Assembly (NCBI RefSeq): GCF_027853915.1 | Contig: NZ_JAQGLA010000072.1 | Location: 1-42,790 of the forward strand | Direction of reading: 5' to 3' | Source of the DNA: Saccharopolyspora oryzae | Lineage (GTDB): Bacteria > Actinomycetota > Actinomycetes > Mycobacteriales > Pseudonocardiaceae | DNA length: 42,790 bases | Translations under genes and position numbers: made by a program | Shown here: in pieces, positions 1 through 7,609 of the stretch | How the letters are laid out: each line of letters begins with the position of its first letter | Numbering within the stretch: the stretch's first letter is position 1 | Notes under the pieces: generated by a model | Databases searched by the model: none | What the model was told of the DNA's origin: nothing | What the model saw: only the letters and a program-made list of their open reading frames with translations

Positions 1-2
1 CG

Positions 3-716
3 GGGCACCCGGATCGCCCACCGGTACGGCCCGCGGCTCCGATCGGCGACGCGCTGGCCGGGCTCTACGGTGCGATCAGCGCGCTGATGCTCCTGCTGGC
101 CAGGGCGCACGGGCGGCCGCACGCCGGTGTCACCGACGTGTGCGTCGTCGTGTCCGCCGCCGAGGGGCACAGCAGGGCCAACGCCGGCCGCACCGTGGCC
201 GACGCGCTGGCCGACCTCGACGGCGTCGTGGCCGAGCACCCGGAAGTGAGGTTCACCGGCGGAGTGGCGACCGCGTTCGTGTGCCCCTTCGACGGCGATA
301 TCGCACCGGCGCGGCTGGCCGAGGTCGCGCGTGCCTATGCCCGGATCGGCATCACCGATCTCGGTCTCGCGGACACCCTGGGGACCGCCGATCCGCAGCA
401 CGTCGTGCGCTCGGTCGGCGCGGTGCGGGAAGCCGTTCCGGACGCCGCGGTCGGCCTGCATCTGCACGATGCTCTGGGGCAGGCCCTGCGCACGGTCGAC
501 TTGGCCCTGGGGCTGGGCATCACCCGGTTCGACGCCGCCACCGGCGGCTACGGCGGCTGTCCGTTCGCACCCGGTGCGCACGGCAACATCGCCACCGAGC
601 TCCTCGTGGAGCACCTCCACGAGCGGGGAGTGGGCACCGGCATCGACGTCGGCGTGCTCGCGGAAGCCCTCGCCGCAGTCGAGAACGCGCTCCTCCGCGG
701 CAGCCCGATCAGCTGA
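3..716 (+). CDS. CaiB/HMG-CoA-lyase-like chimeric protein, 5' partial
   Basis: The frame is open from the left edge to a TGA at 714-716 (237 residues visible). From about nt 135 on it reads as the C-terminal two-thirds of a DRE-TIM metallolyase of the 3-hydroxy-3-methylglutaryl-CoA lyase type, which splits HMG-CoA into acetyl-CoA and acetoacetate. Visible features are the VSAAEGHSRAN segment, the metal-binding HLHDALGQ, and GGYGGCPFAPGAHGN with the catalytic-loop cysteine. The first ~45 residues do not look like a lyase: PVRPAPIGDALAGLYGAISA through GVTDV fits the middle of a family III CoA-transferase and aligns well with the intact CaiB protein at 24579-25787. The N-terminal lyase segment with the catalytic Arg/Asp is therefore absent. 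Either this is a deletion fusion (probably non-functional) or an unusual enzyme. The lyase part is confident; the chimera is inferred by eye. Confidence 0.7.
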   Translation, partial: GHPDRPPVRPAAPIGDALAGLYGAISALMLLLARAHGRPHAGVTDVCVVVSAAEGHSRANAGRTVADALADLDGVVAEHPEVRFTGGVATAFVCPFDGDIAPARLAEVARAYARIGITDLGLADTLGTADPQHVVRSVGAVREAVPDAAVGLHLHDALGQALRTVDLALGLGITRFDAATGGYGGCPFAPGAHGNIATELLVEHLHERGVGTGIDVGVLAEALAAVENALLRGSPIS

Positions 717-736
717 TCGGGAGCACATCGGCGGTC

Positions 737-755
737 GGCCCGCGCGTGGCGGGCC
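737..755 (+). terminator. Hairpin downstream of the lyase-like gene
   Basis: GGCCCGC and GCGGGCC form a 7-bp stem around a 5-nt loop, 21 nt after the stop codon. There is no strong U tract, so it may be a terminator or an mRNA-end structure. Confidence 0.4.
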
Positions 756-836
756 AGCACACCACTCGCATTCGCGTTTGCGCGATCACCTTCACACTGT
801 CTGTCGGCCCGAGGCCGATGCGTTTGGGAGACAACG

Positions 837-2219
837 ATGTCCACATCCCACGACAGAATCCCAGCCCCTTCGGAAGCGCGGCCGGACCGCGCCGCCCCCG
901 AGCGCCAGGTTCCGTTCCTGCTGCGCGGGCCCCGCCTCGCCGGCCTGCCGGCAGCGGTGTTCCTGATCGGCGCCGGTGTCGTGCTGGCCGCCGCGCTGAC
1001 CGACAACTTGCCCAATTCCCTGCTGTCCGGATTCGCCGTCACGATGCTGTGCGGTGGTCTGCTGATGGCGGCCGGTCACCAGGTGCCGGTTCTGCGGGAC
1101 TACGGCCTGCCGACCATCCTCTGCACGTTCATCCCGGCGATCCTGCTGTTCTTCGGCCTCTTCCCGCAGACCGCCGCCACCGTGGTCAGCAGTTTCGTCG
1201 AGGACAGCGGGTTCCTCGACTTCCTGGTGATCACCATCATCGCGGGCAGCATCCTGGGCATGCCCCGAGCGTTGCTGCTCAAAGCCGGACCGCGGTTCGC
1301 GGTGCCGTTGCTGGGTTGCCTCGTGCTGACCTTCTTGCTGGTCGGCGCGCTCGGCGCAGCGCTCGGATTCGGGTTCGTGCCGGGGATCCTGCTCGTCGCT
1401 GCGCCGATCATGGCCGGTGGACTGGGGATCGGCGCGGTTCCGATGTCGCAGATGTACGCCGGAGCCAGCGGCGGCAACGCGGATGCCTTCATGGGCCAGT
1501 TGATGTCGGCCGTCGTCATCGCCAACATCCTCTGCATCGTGATCGCTGGCATCTACAACGGTCTCGGCAGGCGCGGAAAGCAGCTGTTCGTCGGTTTCAA
1601 CGGCAACGGCCAGCTCATGCGGATCCAGCGCCGCGACATCCAGATCGACACCGGTTCCGCCCGCAGCGGCGCCACTTTCGTCGCGCTCGGCCAAGGCCTG
1701 CTCATCGCCGGGCTGCTCTTCGTGTTCGGCCAGCTGCTCGGCGGCCTGGTTCCGGTGCTGCACCCCTACGCCTGGACGATCATCGCCGCGGCCGCGGTCA
1801 AGATCGCCGGATTGCTGCCCGGGCAGTTGGAGGAGTCGAGCACCTGCTGGGGCGAGATGGCGACCGCGCTGTTCGTGCCCGCCCTGCTGGTCGCGGTCAG
1901 CGTGACCTACATCGACATCGGTGATGTCCTGGCCGCGGTCAGCAGCCCGAAGTTCCTCGTTTTAACCGCCGCGACCGTCATCATCGCCACGCTGACCTCC
2001 GGTCTGCTGGGCTGGCTGGTGAAGTTCTACTTCGTGGAGGCGGCGATCACCCCGGGCCTGGTCATGGCCGACACCGGCGGCAGCGGCGACGTATCCGTGC
2101 TCAGCGCGGCGAATCGGATGCACCTCATGCCGTTCGCAGCGCTGACCAACCGCCTCGGCGGCGCGGTCGTCCTGTTCATCACCTCGCTCATCGCCCCGCT
2201 GCTGGCAGTTCCCCTCTGA
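837..2219 (+). CDS. 2-hydroxycarboxylate transporter family (CitS/MaeN-like) permease
   Basis: A 460-residue polytopic membrane protein that probably imports a citrate-, malate- or citramalate-like 2-hydroxycarboxylate with Na+ or H+. The two family signature regions are visible. One is the GG-containing re-entrant loop around PIMAGGLGIGAVPMSQMY, which resembles the CitS segment PIMGGGTGAGAVPLSEIY. The other is near the C-terminus, MADTGGSGDVSVLSAANRM, resembling the CitS MGGTGNVAVLSAADRM region. About 11-12 hydrophobic segments follow a ~30-residue hydrophilic N-terminus. The ATG at 837 has GGGAG at 827-831. It lies between the lyase-like gene and an IclR regulator on the same strand, which fits uptake of an organic acid. 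Substrate is inference. Confidence 0.88.
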   Translation: MSTSHDRIPAPSEARPDRAAPERQVPFLLRGPRLAGLPAAVFLIGAGVVLAAALTDNLPNSLLSGFAVTMLCGGLLMAAGHQVPVLRDYGLPTILCTFIPAILLFFGLFPQTAATVVSSFVEDSGFLDFLVITIIAGSILGMPRALLLKAGPRFAVPLLGCLVLTFLLVGALGAALGFGFVPGILLVAAPIMAGGLGIGAVPMSQMYAGASGGNADAFMGQLMSAVVIANILCIVIAGIYNGLGRRGKQLFVGFNGNGQLMRIQRRDIQIDTGSARSGATFVALGQGLLIAGLLFVFGQLLGGLVPVLHPYAWTIIAAAAVKIAGLLPGQLEESSTCWGEMATALFVPALLVAVSVTYIDIGDVLAAVSSPKFLVLTAATVIIATLTSGLLGWLVKFYFVEAAITPGLVMADTGGSGDVSVLSAANRMHLMPFAALTNRLGGAVVLFITSLIAPLLAVPL

Positions 2220-2261
2220 TCCGCTCACCGCGGTCGCCGACACCAACCACTTGACGAGCCG

Positions 2262-2298
2262 GGACCCGGGAGAGGCATCGACGTCCGCTCCCGGGTCC
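2262..2298 (+). terminator. 10-bp perfect inverted repeat between transporter and IclR gene
   Basis: GGACCCGGGA (2262-2271) and TCCCGGGTCC (2289-2298) are perfectly complementary around a 17-nt loop. It begins 43 nt after the transporter stop and ends 22 nt before the IclR start. It may terminate or attenuate read-through; there is no U run. Confidence 0.5.
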
Positions 2299-2320
2299 TG
2301 CGGTGAGGGAGCCACTCGCC

Positions 2321-3043
2321 ATGAACGCCAGTCCGCCGCGCCCGGGCGGTTCCCAGCCCTATGCTGGGACGGTGACTTTTGATCCGCTCGCCGGGGCCGA
2401 GAGCGGCCCGGTCATCCGGTCCACCGGGGTCGGGGTGCTGGACCGGGTCATCGCCGTCCTCGACGTCGTCGAGGTCCGCCGGCTGACGGCGTCCGAGCTC
2501 GGTCGCCACCTGGGTCTGTCCACCCCCACCGCGCACCGGCTGGTGGGGTCGATGATGACGCACGGACTGCTCAGCCGTGACGAGGACGGACGTCTGCGCC
2601 TCGGAGCGCGGTTCTCGCTGCCCCACCTGGACCAGGTGATCACACCGGTCCTGTCGACGCTGCAGCAGCAGACCGGGGAGACCGCGCAGGTTTGGGTCCT
2701 CCGCGGCGAGCACCGGCTCTGCACGGCCAGCGTCGAATCTCCCGCCGAACTGCGCGCATCGGTCCCGATCGGAACCCTGCTGCCGTTGTCCGCCGGCGGG
2801 TCGGCTGCCCGGGTCCTGGGCGAGTCGACACCCGCAGCCGACTGGGTGGAGAGCATCTCCGACCGCACCCCCGGGCTTTGCTCGGTGAGCGCCCCGGTTC
2901 GGCTGCCTTCAGGCGAGGTCGTCGCCGCGGTGTGCGTCTCCGCGCCGCTCCTGCGGGTCGGCGACGACGGCCCCGGTGCCCGTTACGGCGATGACGTCCT
3001 CGCGGCAGCCGCGCAGCTCTCGGACGCGCTCCACCGGCACTGA
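2321..3043 (+). CDS. IclR-family transcriptional regulator
   Basis: A 240-residue DNA-binding regulator. The N-terminal winged helix-turn-helix is visible around RLTASELGRHLGLSTPTAHRLVGSM, followed by the IclR effector-binding domain (VLSTLQQQTGETAQVWVLRGEH, then PIGTLLPLSAGGSAARVLGE). The ATG at 2321 is preferred over the in-frame GTG at 2303 because AGGGAG lies 9 nt before it. The protein is slightly short for the family and its C-terminal ligand domain is compact. It probably controls the flanking transporter or catabolic genes; which ones cannot be read from the sequence. Confidence 0.87.
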   Translation: MNASPPRPGGSQPYAGTVTFDPLAGAESGPVIRSTGVGVLDRVIAVLDVVEVRRLTASELGRHLGLSTPTAHRLVGSMMTHGLLSRDEDGRLRLGARFSLPHLDQVITPVLSTLQQQTGETAQVWVLRGEHRLCTASVESPAELRASVPIGTLLPLSAGGSAARVLGESTPAADWVESISDRTPGLCSVSAPVRLPSGEVVAAVCVSAPLLRVGDDGPGARYGDDVLAAAAQLSDALHRH

Positions 3044-3469
3044 CCGGCGCGCGTCCGCACCTCCCGCCTGAGGTCTCCTAGCTGGATCGGGCCGGGATCG
3101 AATCGCAGCTGCCGTGCAGCCGCAGCGATGTTCTCCACTTCTGTCGCCCTCCGGGCGAGTCTCTGCCGAGCCCGGAAGCGTGCGTGCGGCCACGAAAAGG
3201 CTTGGCCCGACACCGAATGCGGGCAACCCCGGCATGCATCGGCGCACTGGAATCGAATGTCCATTGTGGACTAATGATCGTCCGGCGCTTCTGTCGAATC
3301 CGTGGCGTCGGTGTTCGTCAACGCTGCGCGGTCGACGAGCCGAGGAGGCGTCCCGTCGTCTGGGCGTCGAGATCCCCCTGCTCGAAATGATCTGTTGACC
3401 ATCCTCTCATCTTGCGGCAATACTACTCACACATTGAGAGTACTTACCACTGTGTGAAAAGAGTATGGC
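3044..3469. other. Intergenic region with promoter-like elements, no convincing gene
   Basis: 426 bp without a credible ORF; the two short frames inside have no coding character or ribosome binding site. The 3' end holds the inverted repeat described separately. A weak -35-like TTGACC lies at 3395-3400, with AT-richer DNA 17-20 nt downstream. Confidence 0.5.
3427..3462 (+). promoter_or_regulatory. Candidate IclR operator upstream of the dehydrogenase-RraA operon
   Basis: TCACACA (3427-3433) and TGTGTGA (3451-3457) form a 7-bp inverted repeat with a 17-bp spacer. The right half is part of ACCACTGTGTGAAAAGA (3446-3462), which recurs at 7552-7568 with 16 of 17 identical. It ends 7 bp before the ATG at 3470, where a bound repressor would block transcription or initiation. 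Confidence 0.55.
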
Positions 3470-4816
3470 ATGCGTGCTTCAGTGCTGGGGCTCGGTGAGG
3501 CCGGGAGCCTGTACGCTTCCGGGCTGGTCAAGCAGGGTTGGACGGTCTCGGGCTACGATCCGGCCGACCACGCCACGCCGCCCGGAGTCGTCAGAGCGAG
3601 CACTCCGGGGGAGGCCGTCGACGACGCCGAGGTGGTGCTGAGCCTGGTGGGCGGATCAGCAGCGCTCTCGGCGGCGGAATCCGTCGAAGCGTTCCTCCAC
3701 CCGGACGCCGTCTACGCGGACATGAACGCGGGCGACCCCGCGGTGAAGGCGCAGATCGCGGCGAGGGTCGGCGAGGACCGGTTCGCCGATGTCTCGGTGA
3801 TCGGTTCGGTGCCGACCAACGGTGAGGCCACGAGCGTGGTCATCAGCGGAGCGGGTGCGCAGGCGGCTGCGCGCGTGTTCGCCGCTCTCGGCGCCGAGGT
3901 CGAGAACATCGGAGGCCGTCCGGGCGAGGCCACTGCGCGCAAGTTGCTGCGCAGCACGTTCATGAAAGGTCTTGGCGCGTTGATCGTGGAATCCGTTGCC
4001 GCGGGCCGTGCGGCCGGGGCGGAGGAGTGGGTGCGCGAGCAGATCTCCAACGAGCTCAGCGGGGGAGCGGGCGCGCTGGACCGGCTGCACGACGGCACGT
4101 ACAAGCACGCCAAGCGGCGCTCCGTCGAAGCCGATGCGGCGACGGCACTGCTCGACTCGCTCGGCCAGCGGCCGATCCTCACCCGCGCCACCGCTGAACT
4201 GCACCGCGGTCTGGCCGATGCGGCGCAAGCCCCGGTCGAAGACGTGCTGGCCGGGTACGCCGGGCTGGCCGTGGCCAACATCGGTGACGCGCGCGACCGG
4301 ATGGGCATGCTCGACGGCGGAATCCACTCGCTGTGGAAGGGGGCCCGGTTGGTCGGGCGGGCCCGCACGGTGTCGGTGCGCAGCGGGGACAACCTGGCGG
4401 TGCAACGCGCGGTCGCGGTTTCCCAGCCCGGTGATGTGCTGGTCATCAACGGTCAGGGCGACACGAGCCGTGCGCTGATCGGCGAGTTGATCGCCGAGCG
4501 CGCCAAGGCGCGGGGCGTCGTGGGCATGGTCATCGACGGTGCCGCGCGGGACGTCGTCGAGCTGGAGCGCATCGGCTTCGGCGTGTGGGCTCGCGGAGTT
4601 TCCCCGGCCGGCCCGTACAAGCACGGCCCGGGGCAGCTGGACGTGCCCGTTGCCGTCGGGGGTGTGGTGGCCTGCCCCGGGGACGTGGTGGTGGCCGACG
4701 ACGACGGCGTCATCGTCGTACCGGCGGCCGAGGCCGTCGCCAGTTTGCTCGGCGGTCGTGCCGTGGAAGCCGACGAGGCGCAGCGCCGCGCCGCGATCCT
4801 CGCCGGGAGAGCGTGA
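3470..4816 (+). CDS. Fused NAD-dependent beta-hydroxyacid dehydrogenase-like and RraA/HMG-aldolase-like protein
   Basis: 448 residues with two domains. Residues ~1-225 carry a 6-phosphogluconate/beta-hydroxyacid dehydrogenase Rossmann fold (GLGEAGSLYASGL near the N-terminus) and a DUF1932-like C-terminal helical segment (RKLLRSTFMKGLGALIVES). Residues ~235-430 carry the RraA / 4-hydroxy-4-methyl-2-oxoglutarate aldolase fold, with GDVLVINGQGDTSRALIGEL, GVVGMVIDGAARD and a PGDVVVADDDGVIVVP ending. Metal-dependent aldolases of this family cleave 4-hydroxy-4-methyl/carboxy-2-oxo acids to pyruvate or decarboxylate oxaloacetate. A fusion would couple oxidation of a hydroxy acid to retro-aldol cleavage. 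ATG 3470 has AAAAGAG 6-12 nt upstream. The stop overlaps the next gene by one nt. Exact substrate unknown. Confidence 0.85.
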   Translation: MRASVLGLGEAGSLYASGLVKQGWTVSGYDPADHATPPGVVRASTPGEAVDDAEVVLSLVGGSAALSAAESVEAFLHPDAVYADMNAGDPAVKAQIAARVGEDRFADVSVIGSVPTNGEATSVVISGAGAQAAARVFAALGAEVENIGGRPGEATARKLLRSTFMKGLGALIVESVAAGRAAGAEEWVREQISNELSGGAGALDRLHDGTYKHAKRRSVEADAATALLDSLGQRPILTRATAELHRGLADAAQAPVEDVLAGYAGLAVANIGDARDRMGMLDGGIHSLWKGARLVGRARTVSVRSGDNLAVQRAVAVSQPGDVLVINGQGDTSRALIGELIAERAKARGVVGMVIDGAARDVVELERIGFGVWARGVSPAGPYKHGPGQLDVPVAVGGVVACPGDVVVADDDGVIVVPAAEAVASLLGGRAVEADEAQRRAAILAGRA

Positions 4817-6237
4817 TGGCGGGGGTGTGGGCGCTGGTCGCGTTCGTCGGCGTCATCATCATCTGGAACGCGGTGTTCAAGCGGAACATCGGGGAGGCCA
4901 TGATCCTCGGCTTCCTCGCCGTCTGCGCGTTCGCCCTGTTCGGCGGGGTCGAAGGTGGCGGGTCGCCGCTGGAGTCCATCGGTGCCGCGGTGCTCGAGGC
5001 CATGCAGGAGGAAGTCACCTTCGCCGGGCTGGCGTTCGTGTTCATGAGCTACCTGCTCACCAGGACCCCGGTGCTGGACAAGCTGATCGACCTGCTCAAC
5101 TCCGCGTTGGGCCGGCTGCGCGGCGGACCCGTCTACACCGCCACCGTCGCAGGCGGCATCTTCGGCGCGATCGCCCACGTCGGCGCGGCGGTGACCGCCG
5201 CGGTCGGATCCGTGACCGTGCCGTGGATGAAGCGCTCCGGCGTCAAACCGGAGCTCGCCGCGACCGTGGTCGCCGGCGGTGCCGGGATGGGGGTCACCTT
5301 CCCGTTCTCCTCGACGATGTTCATCCTCGTCGGCGGTCTCGCCGCCCAGGGCATCATGCAGCCGGACGAGATCGTCAAACCGCTGGCGCTGGCCGGGCTG
5401 TGGTGCCTCGGTTACCGCTTGGTGCTGGTGTTCTTCCTCGTTCGCCGGCACGACATCGAGCCGATCTCGGCGGCGGATCGGACGCCGTTCGGGCGCAGCC
5501 TGCGCACCGGGTGGACGTCGCTGCTGCTGTTCGTGCCGATCCTGGTCCCGCTGCTGCTGACCCGCGGACCGATCGCCGAGCTGCTCGGAACCTACTCCGG
5601 CGTGGGCGAGTCACTGAAGAAACCGGTCGAGCTCGCCGACGGCACCACCCTGCCCGCGCAGGCCTACGCGATGCCGGACGTGATCAGCCTGATCACCTGG
5701 ATCCCGGTGCTGATGATCGTGCTGGTGCTGCTCCTCGGCCGGAAGCACCTGCCCCGCAGCGCGTCCGGCTGGTGGTCGACGGTGGCCAAGGCCGCACCGT
5801 CGTTCGGCGTCATCGGCATCACCATCGTCGCGGCGTTCTCGGCGTCGAACCTGCTCGCGGACCTCGGACTGGCCGACCAGCTCAAGACCGTGCTCTCCGG
5901 CCTGCAGGCGCCGGGTTGGATCATGGCCATCGCGATCGGCGTGATCATCGTGGCCATCGCCATCCCGCTCACCGCGAGCGCGACCATGGCGGCAGTCGGT
6001 CCGGTGGCGGTCGCCGCACTGGTCGGAGCCGGGATCCCGGCCCCGATCGCGGCTGCCGCGGTGCTGATCTTCGCTTCCACGGAGGGAGCATCACCGCCCT
6101 CCGGGGCGCCGATCTACGTCGCTTCCGGCATCGCCCGAGTCGATCCGGTCAAGACGTTCCTCCCGCTGCTGAGCTACTACTGCCTGCCGATCCTCGGCGT
6201 GGGCGTCCTGATCGCCATCGGCGCACTCCCCGTTTAG
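4816..6237 (+). CDS. TRAP-type (DctM-like) large permease
   Basis: A 473-residue membrane protein with about 12 hydrophobic segments. The FMSYLLTRTPVLDKLIDLLN region followed by RLRGGPVYTATVAGGIFGAI and a Pro-containing PWMKRSGVKPELAATVVAGG loop resembles the large subunit of TRAP dicarboxylate transporters, as does the C-terminal ASTEGASPPSGAPIYVASG. The ATG at 4816 overlaps the upstream TGA by one nt, implying translational coupling. A small two-helix protein follows, but no periplasmic solute-binding DctP gene is present in the window. The transporter either uses an unlinked DctP or belongs to a related binding-protein-independent IT-superfamily group. It likely imports the acid handled by the neighbouring dehydrogenase/aldolase. 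Confidence 0.72.
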   Translation: MAGVWALVAFVGVIIIWNAVFKRNIGEAMILGFLAVCAFALFGGVEGGGSPLESIGAAVLEAMQEEVTFAGLAFVFMSYLLTRTPVLDKLIDLLNSALGRLRGGPVYTATVAGGIFGAIAHVGAAVTAAVGSVTVPWMKRSGVKPELAATVVAGGAGMGVTFPFSSTMFILVGGLAAQGIMQPDEIVKPLALAGLWCLGYRLVLVFFLVRRHDIEPISAADRTPFGRSLRTGWTSLLLFVPILVPLLLTRGPIAELLGTYSGVGESLKKPVELADGTTLPAQAYAMPDVISLITWIPVLMIVLVLLLGRKHLPRSASGWWSTVAKAAPSFGVIGITIVAAFSASNLLADLGLADQLKTVLSGLQAPGWIMAIAIGVIIVAIAIPLTASATMAAVGPVAVAALVGAGIPAPIAAAAVLIFASTEGASPPSGAPIYVASGIARVDPVKTFLPLLSYYCLPILGVGVLIAIGALPV

Positions 6238-6260
6238 CCGAATCTGGAGGCAACTCGACG

Positions 6261-6557
6261 ATGAGTTCCACGACAAGTGCTCCCGCGCCGACGTCATCGG
6301 CCCGCCCGACCCGCATCGCGACGGCCCTGTTCGTCATCTCCGTGGTGTTCTTCCTGATCGCGGGTGCGGCCATCGTGATCGGGCAGATCGCGATCCTCGC
6401 CGCTGGTGATGCCACGGCCGCCCGCCACTGGGCCAGCGCGCTCGGCCCGTACGCGTTCGGCGGCGCCTCCGTCGCCGGTCTGCTCTCGTTCGCCCTGTCC
6501 TACCGCCGCGGCGGTGGGGACGCGGCCGACGGCGAACGCGAGGAAGCGGATGACTGA
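6261..6557 (+). CDS. Small two-helix membrane protein, possible transporter partner
   Basis: 98 residues: a Ser/Thr/Pro-rich N-terminus, one hydrophobic helix (ALFVISVVFFLIAGAAIVI), a short loop, a second helix (YAFGGASVAGLLSFAL), and a charged acidic C-terminus. GGAGG at 6246-6250 precedes the ATG by 10 nt. It sits directly after the TRAP-like permease and overlaps the next gene by 8 nt, so it is translated as part of the operon. I do not recognise a family. It is shorter than DctQ (four helices), so an auxiliary or small-subunit role is only inference from position. Confidence 0.65.
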   Translation: MSSTTSAPAPTSSARPTRIATALFVISVVFFLIAGAAIVIGQIAILAAGDATAARHWASALGPYAFGGASVAGLLSFALSYRRGGGDAADGEREEADD

Positions 6558-7530
6558 GATCAGTCCGGGTGTGCCCGCGTACGCGCAGCTGCGCGGGCAC
6601 ACCCCGCCCGGCTCCAGCTGGGGCGTGTTCCCCGAAGATCCGGAACGGGGCATGGCCAATTTCGCCGGCGCTCGCCAAGTGCTCGAGGCGGCCGCCTCGG
6701 TGGAGCGTGGCGCGGTGTTCTCCCTCGACCACGCCCTCGATGCGTTCGATCCGCCGATGGCCCGCGCCCGCAAAGCCCCGCAGCACGAGCTGCTGTCCAG
6801 CCATGCGGAAGCGCGCGACGACGTGCTCCGCGAGTTCTACCTGCAGGCCACTTCGCAGGTCGATGGGCTGCGCCACCGGCGGGCCTCCGGCCACGGGTTC
6901 TACAACGGCGTCGGCGACGACGAGATCCGGCCGGGCACCGAGGCGTTGGGCGTGCAGCGCTGGGCGGAGAAACCGATCGTCGGCCGCGGTGTTCTCATCG
7001 ACGTCGAAGGTCTGCTCCGCGCCGAGGGGCACCCCGTCGACCACCGAACCGGTCCGGCGTTGGACGTCGACGTGCTGGACCGGGCCCTTCGCGCCCAAGG
7101 CGAGCAGGTGCGCCCCGGGGATCTGGTTCTCGTGCACACCGGTTGGGCGCGCTGGTTCCTCGACGCCGAGCCGGACGTGCGCGCCGAAGTCCGCGACGCC
7201 CGCCGGGCCACGGGCTTCCGGCAGAGCCTCGAACTGCCCGCCTGGCTGTGGGACCACCGGATCGCCTTGTTCGCCACCGACACCTTCGCCGTGGAGGTCC
7301 TCCCCGTGGTCCCCGACAGCCCTTACACCGACAGCGCGCCCGAGGACGCGGGGATGATGCACCAGGAGCTGATCGCCAAGCTCGGCGCTCCGCTCGGCGA
7401 GCTGTGGAACCTCACCGACCTGGTCGCCGACAGCCGCCGGACGGGGCGGTGGGACGCATTGGTGGTGGTCAAGCCCCTCCACCTCGTCGGTGGAGTCGGC
7501 TCACCGCCCAATGCGACCGCCTTGCGCTGA
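6550..7530 (+). CDS. Cyclase-family (PF04199) metal-dependent hydrolase
   Basis: 326 residues resembling the cyclase / kynurenine-formamidase-like superfamily, metal-dependent hydrolases that open or close cyclic acid derivatives. Visible family traits are the QVDGLRHRRASGHGFYNG segment in the position of the metal-ligand D..H motif, the GRGVLIDVEGLL strand, GDLVLVHTGWARWF and the ELPAWLWDHRIALFATDTFAVE region. The ATG at 6550 lies within the end of the upstream frame (8-nt overlap) with AGGAAG at 6541-6546. The family's more usual HxGTHxDxPxH motif is not seen, so it belongs to the divergent cyclase subgroup. It probably processes a lactone or cyclic intermediate in the pathway encoded by this operon; substrate unknown. 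Confidence 0.78.
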   Translation: MTEISPGVPAYAQLRGHTPPGSSWGVFPEDPERGMANFAGARQVLEAAASVERGAVFSLDHALDAFDPPMARARKAPQHELLSSHAEARDDVLREFYLQATSQVDGLRHRRASGHGFYNGVGDDEIRPGTEALGVQRWAEKPIVGRGVLIDVEGLLRAEGHPVDHRTGPALDVDVLDRALRAQGEQVRPGDLVLVHTGWARWFLDAEPDVRAEVRDARRATGFRQSLELPAWLWDHRIALFATDTFAVEVLPVVPDSPYTDSAPEDAGMMHQELIAKLGAPLGELWNLTDLVADSRRTGRWDALVVVKPLHLVGGVGSPPNATALR

Positions 7531-7551
7531 CCCGCGTTCGTGGGCATGTTC

Positions 7552-7568
7552 ACCACTGTGTGGAAAGA
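7552..7568 (+). promoter_or_regulatory. Second copy of the candidate IclR operator
   Basis: ACCACTGTGTGGAAAGA matches 16 of 17 bases of the element at 3446-3462. It contains CCAC-TGT-GTGG, a short palindrome. It lies about 40 bp before the likely start of the IclR gene, as expected for autoregulation. Confidence 0.55.
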
Positions 7569-7609
7569 TGGAAGGGAGGTACCGATCTGAGGGGAGTGCC
7601 CACCCGCCC

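Noticed and set aside
140..1924. 594-codon plus-strand frame spanning the lyase-like gene and the 2-hydroxycarboxylate transporter
   Set aside because: Arg-rich composition and it overlaps two recognisable proteins in another frame.
3114..3398. Short plus-strand ORFs between the IclR gene and the dehydrogenase-RraA gene
   Set aside because: No ribosome binding site, no family resemblance and poor coding composition; the region looks regulatory.
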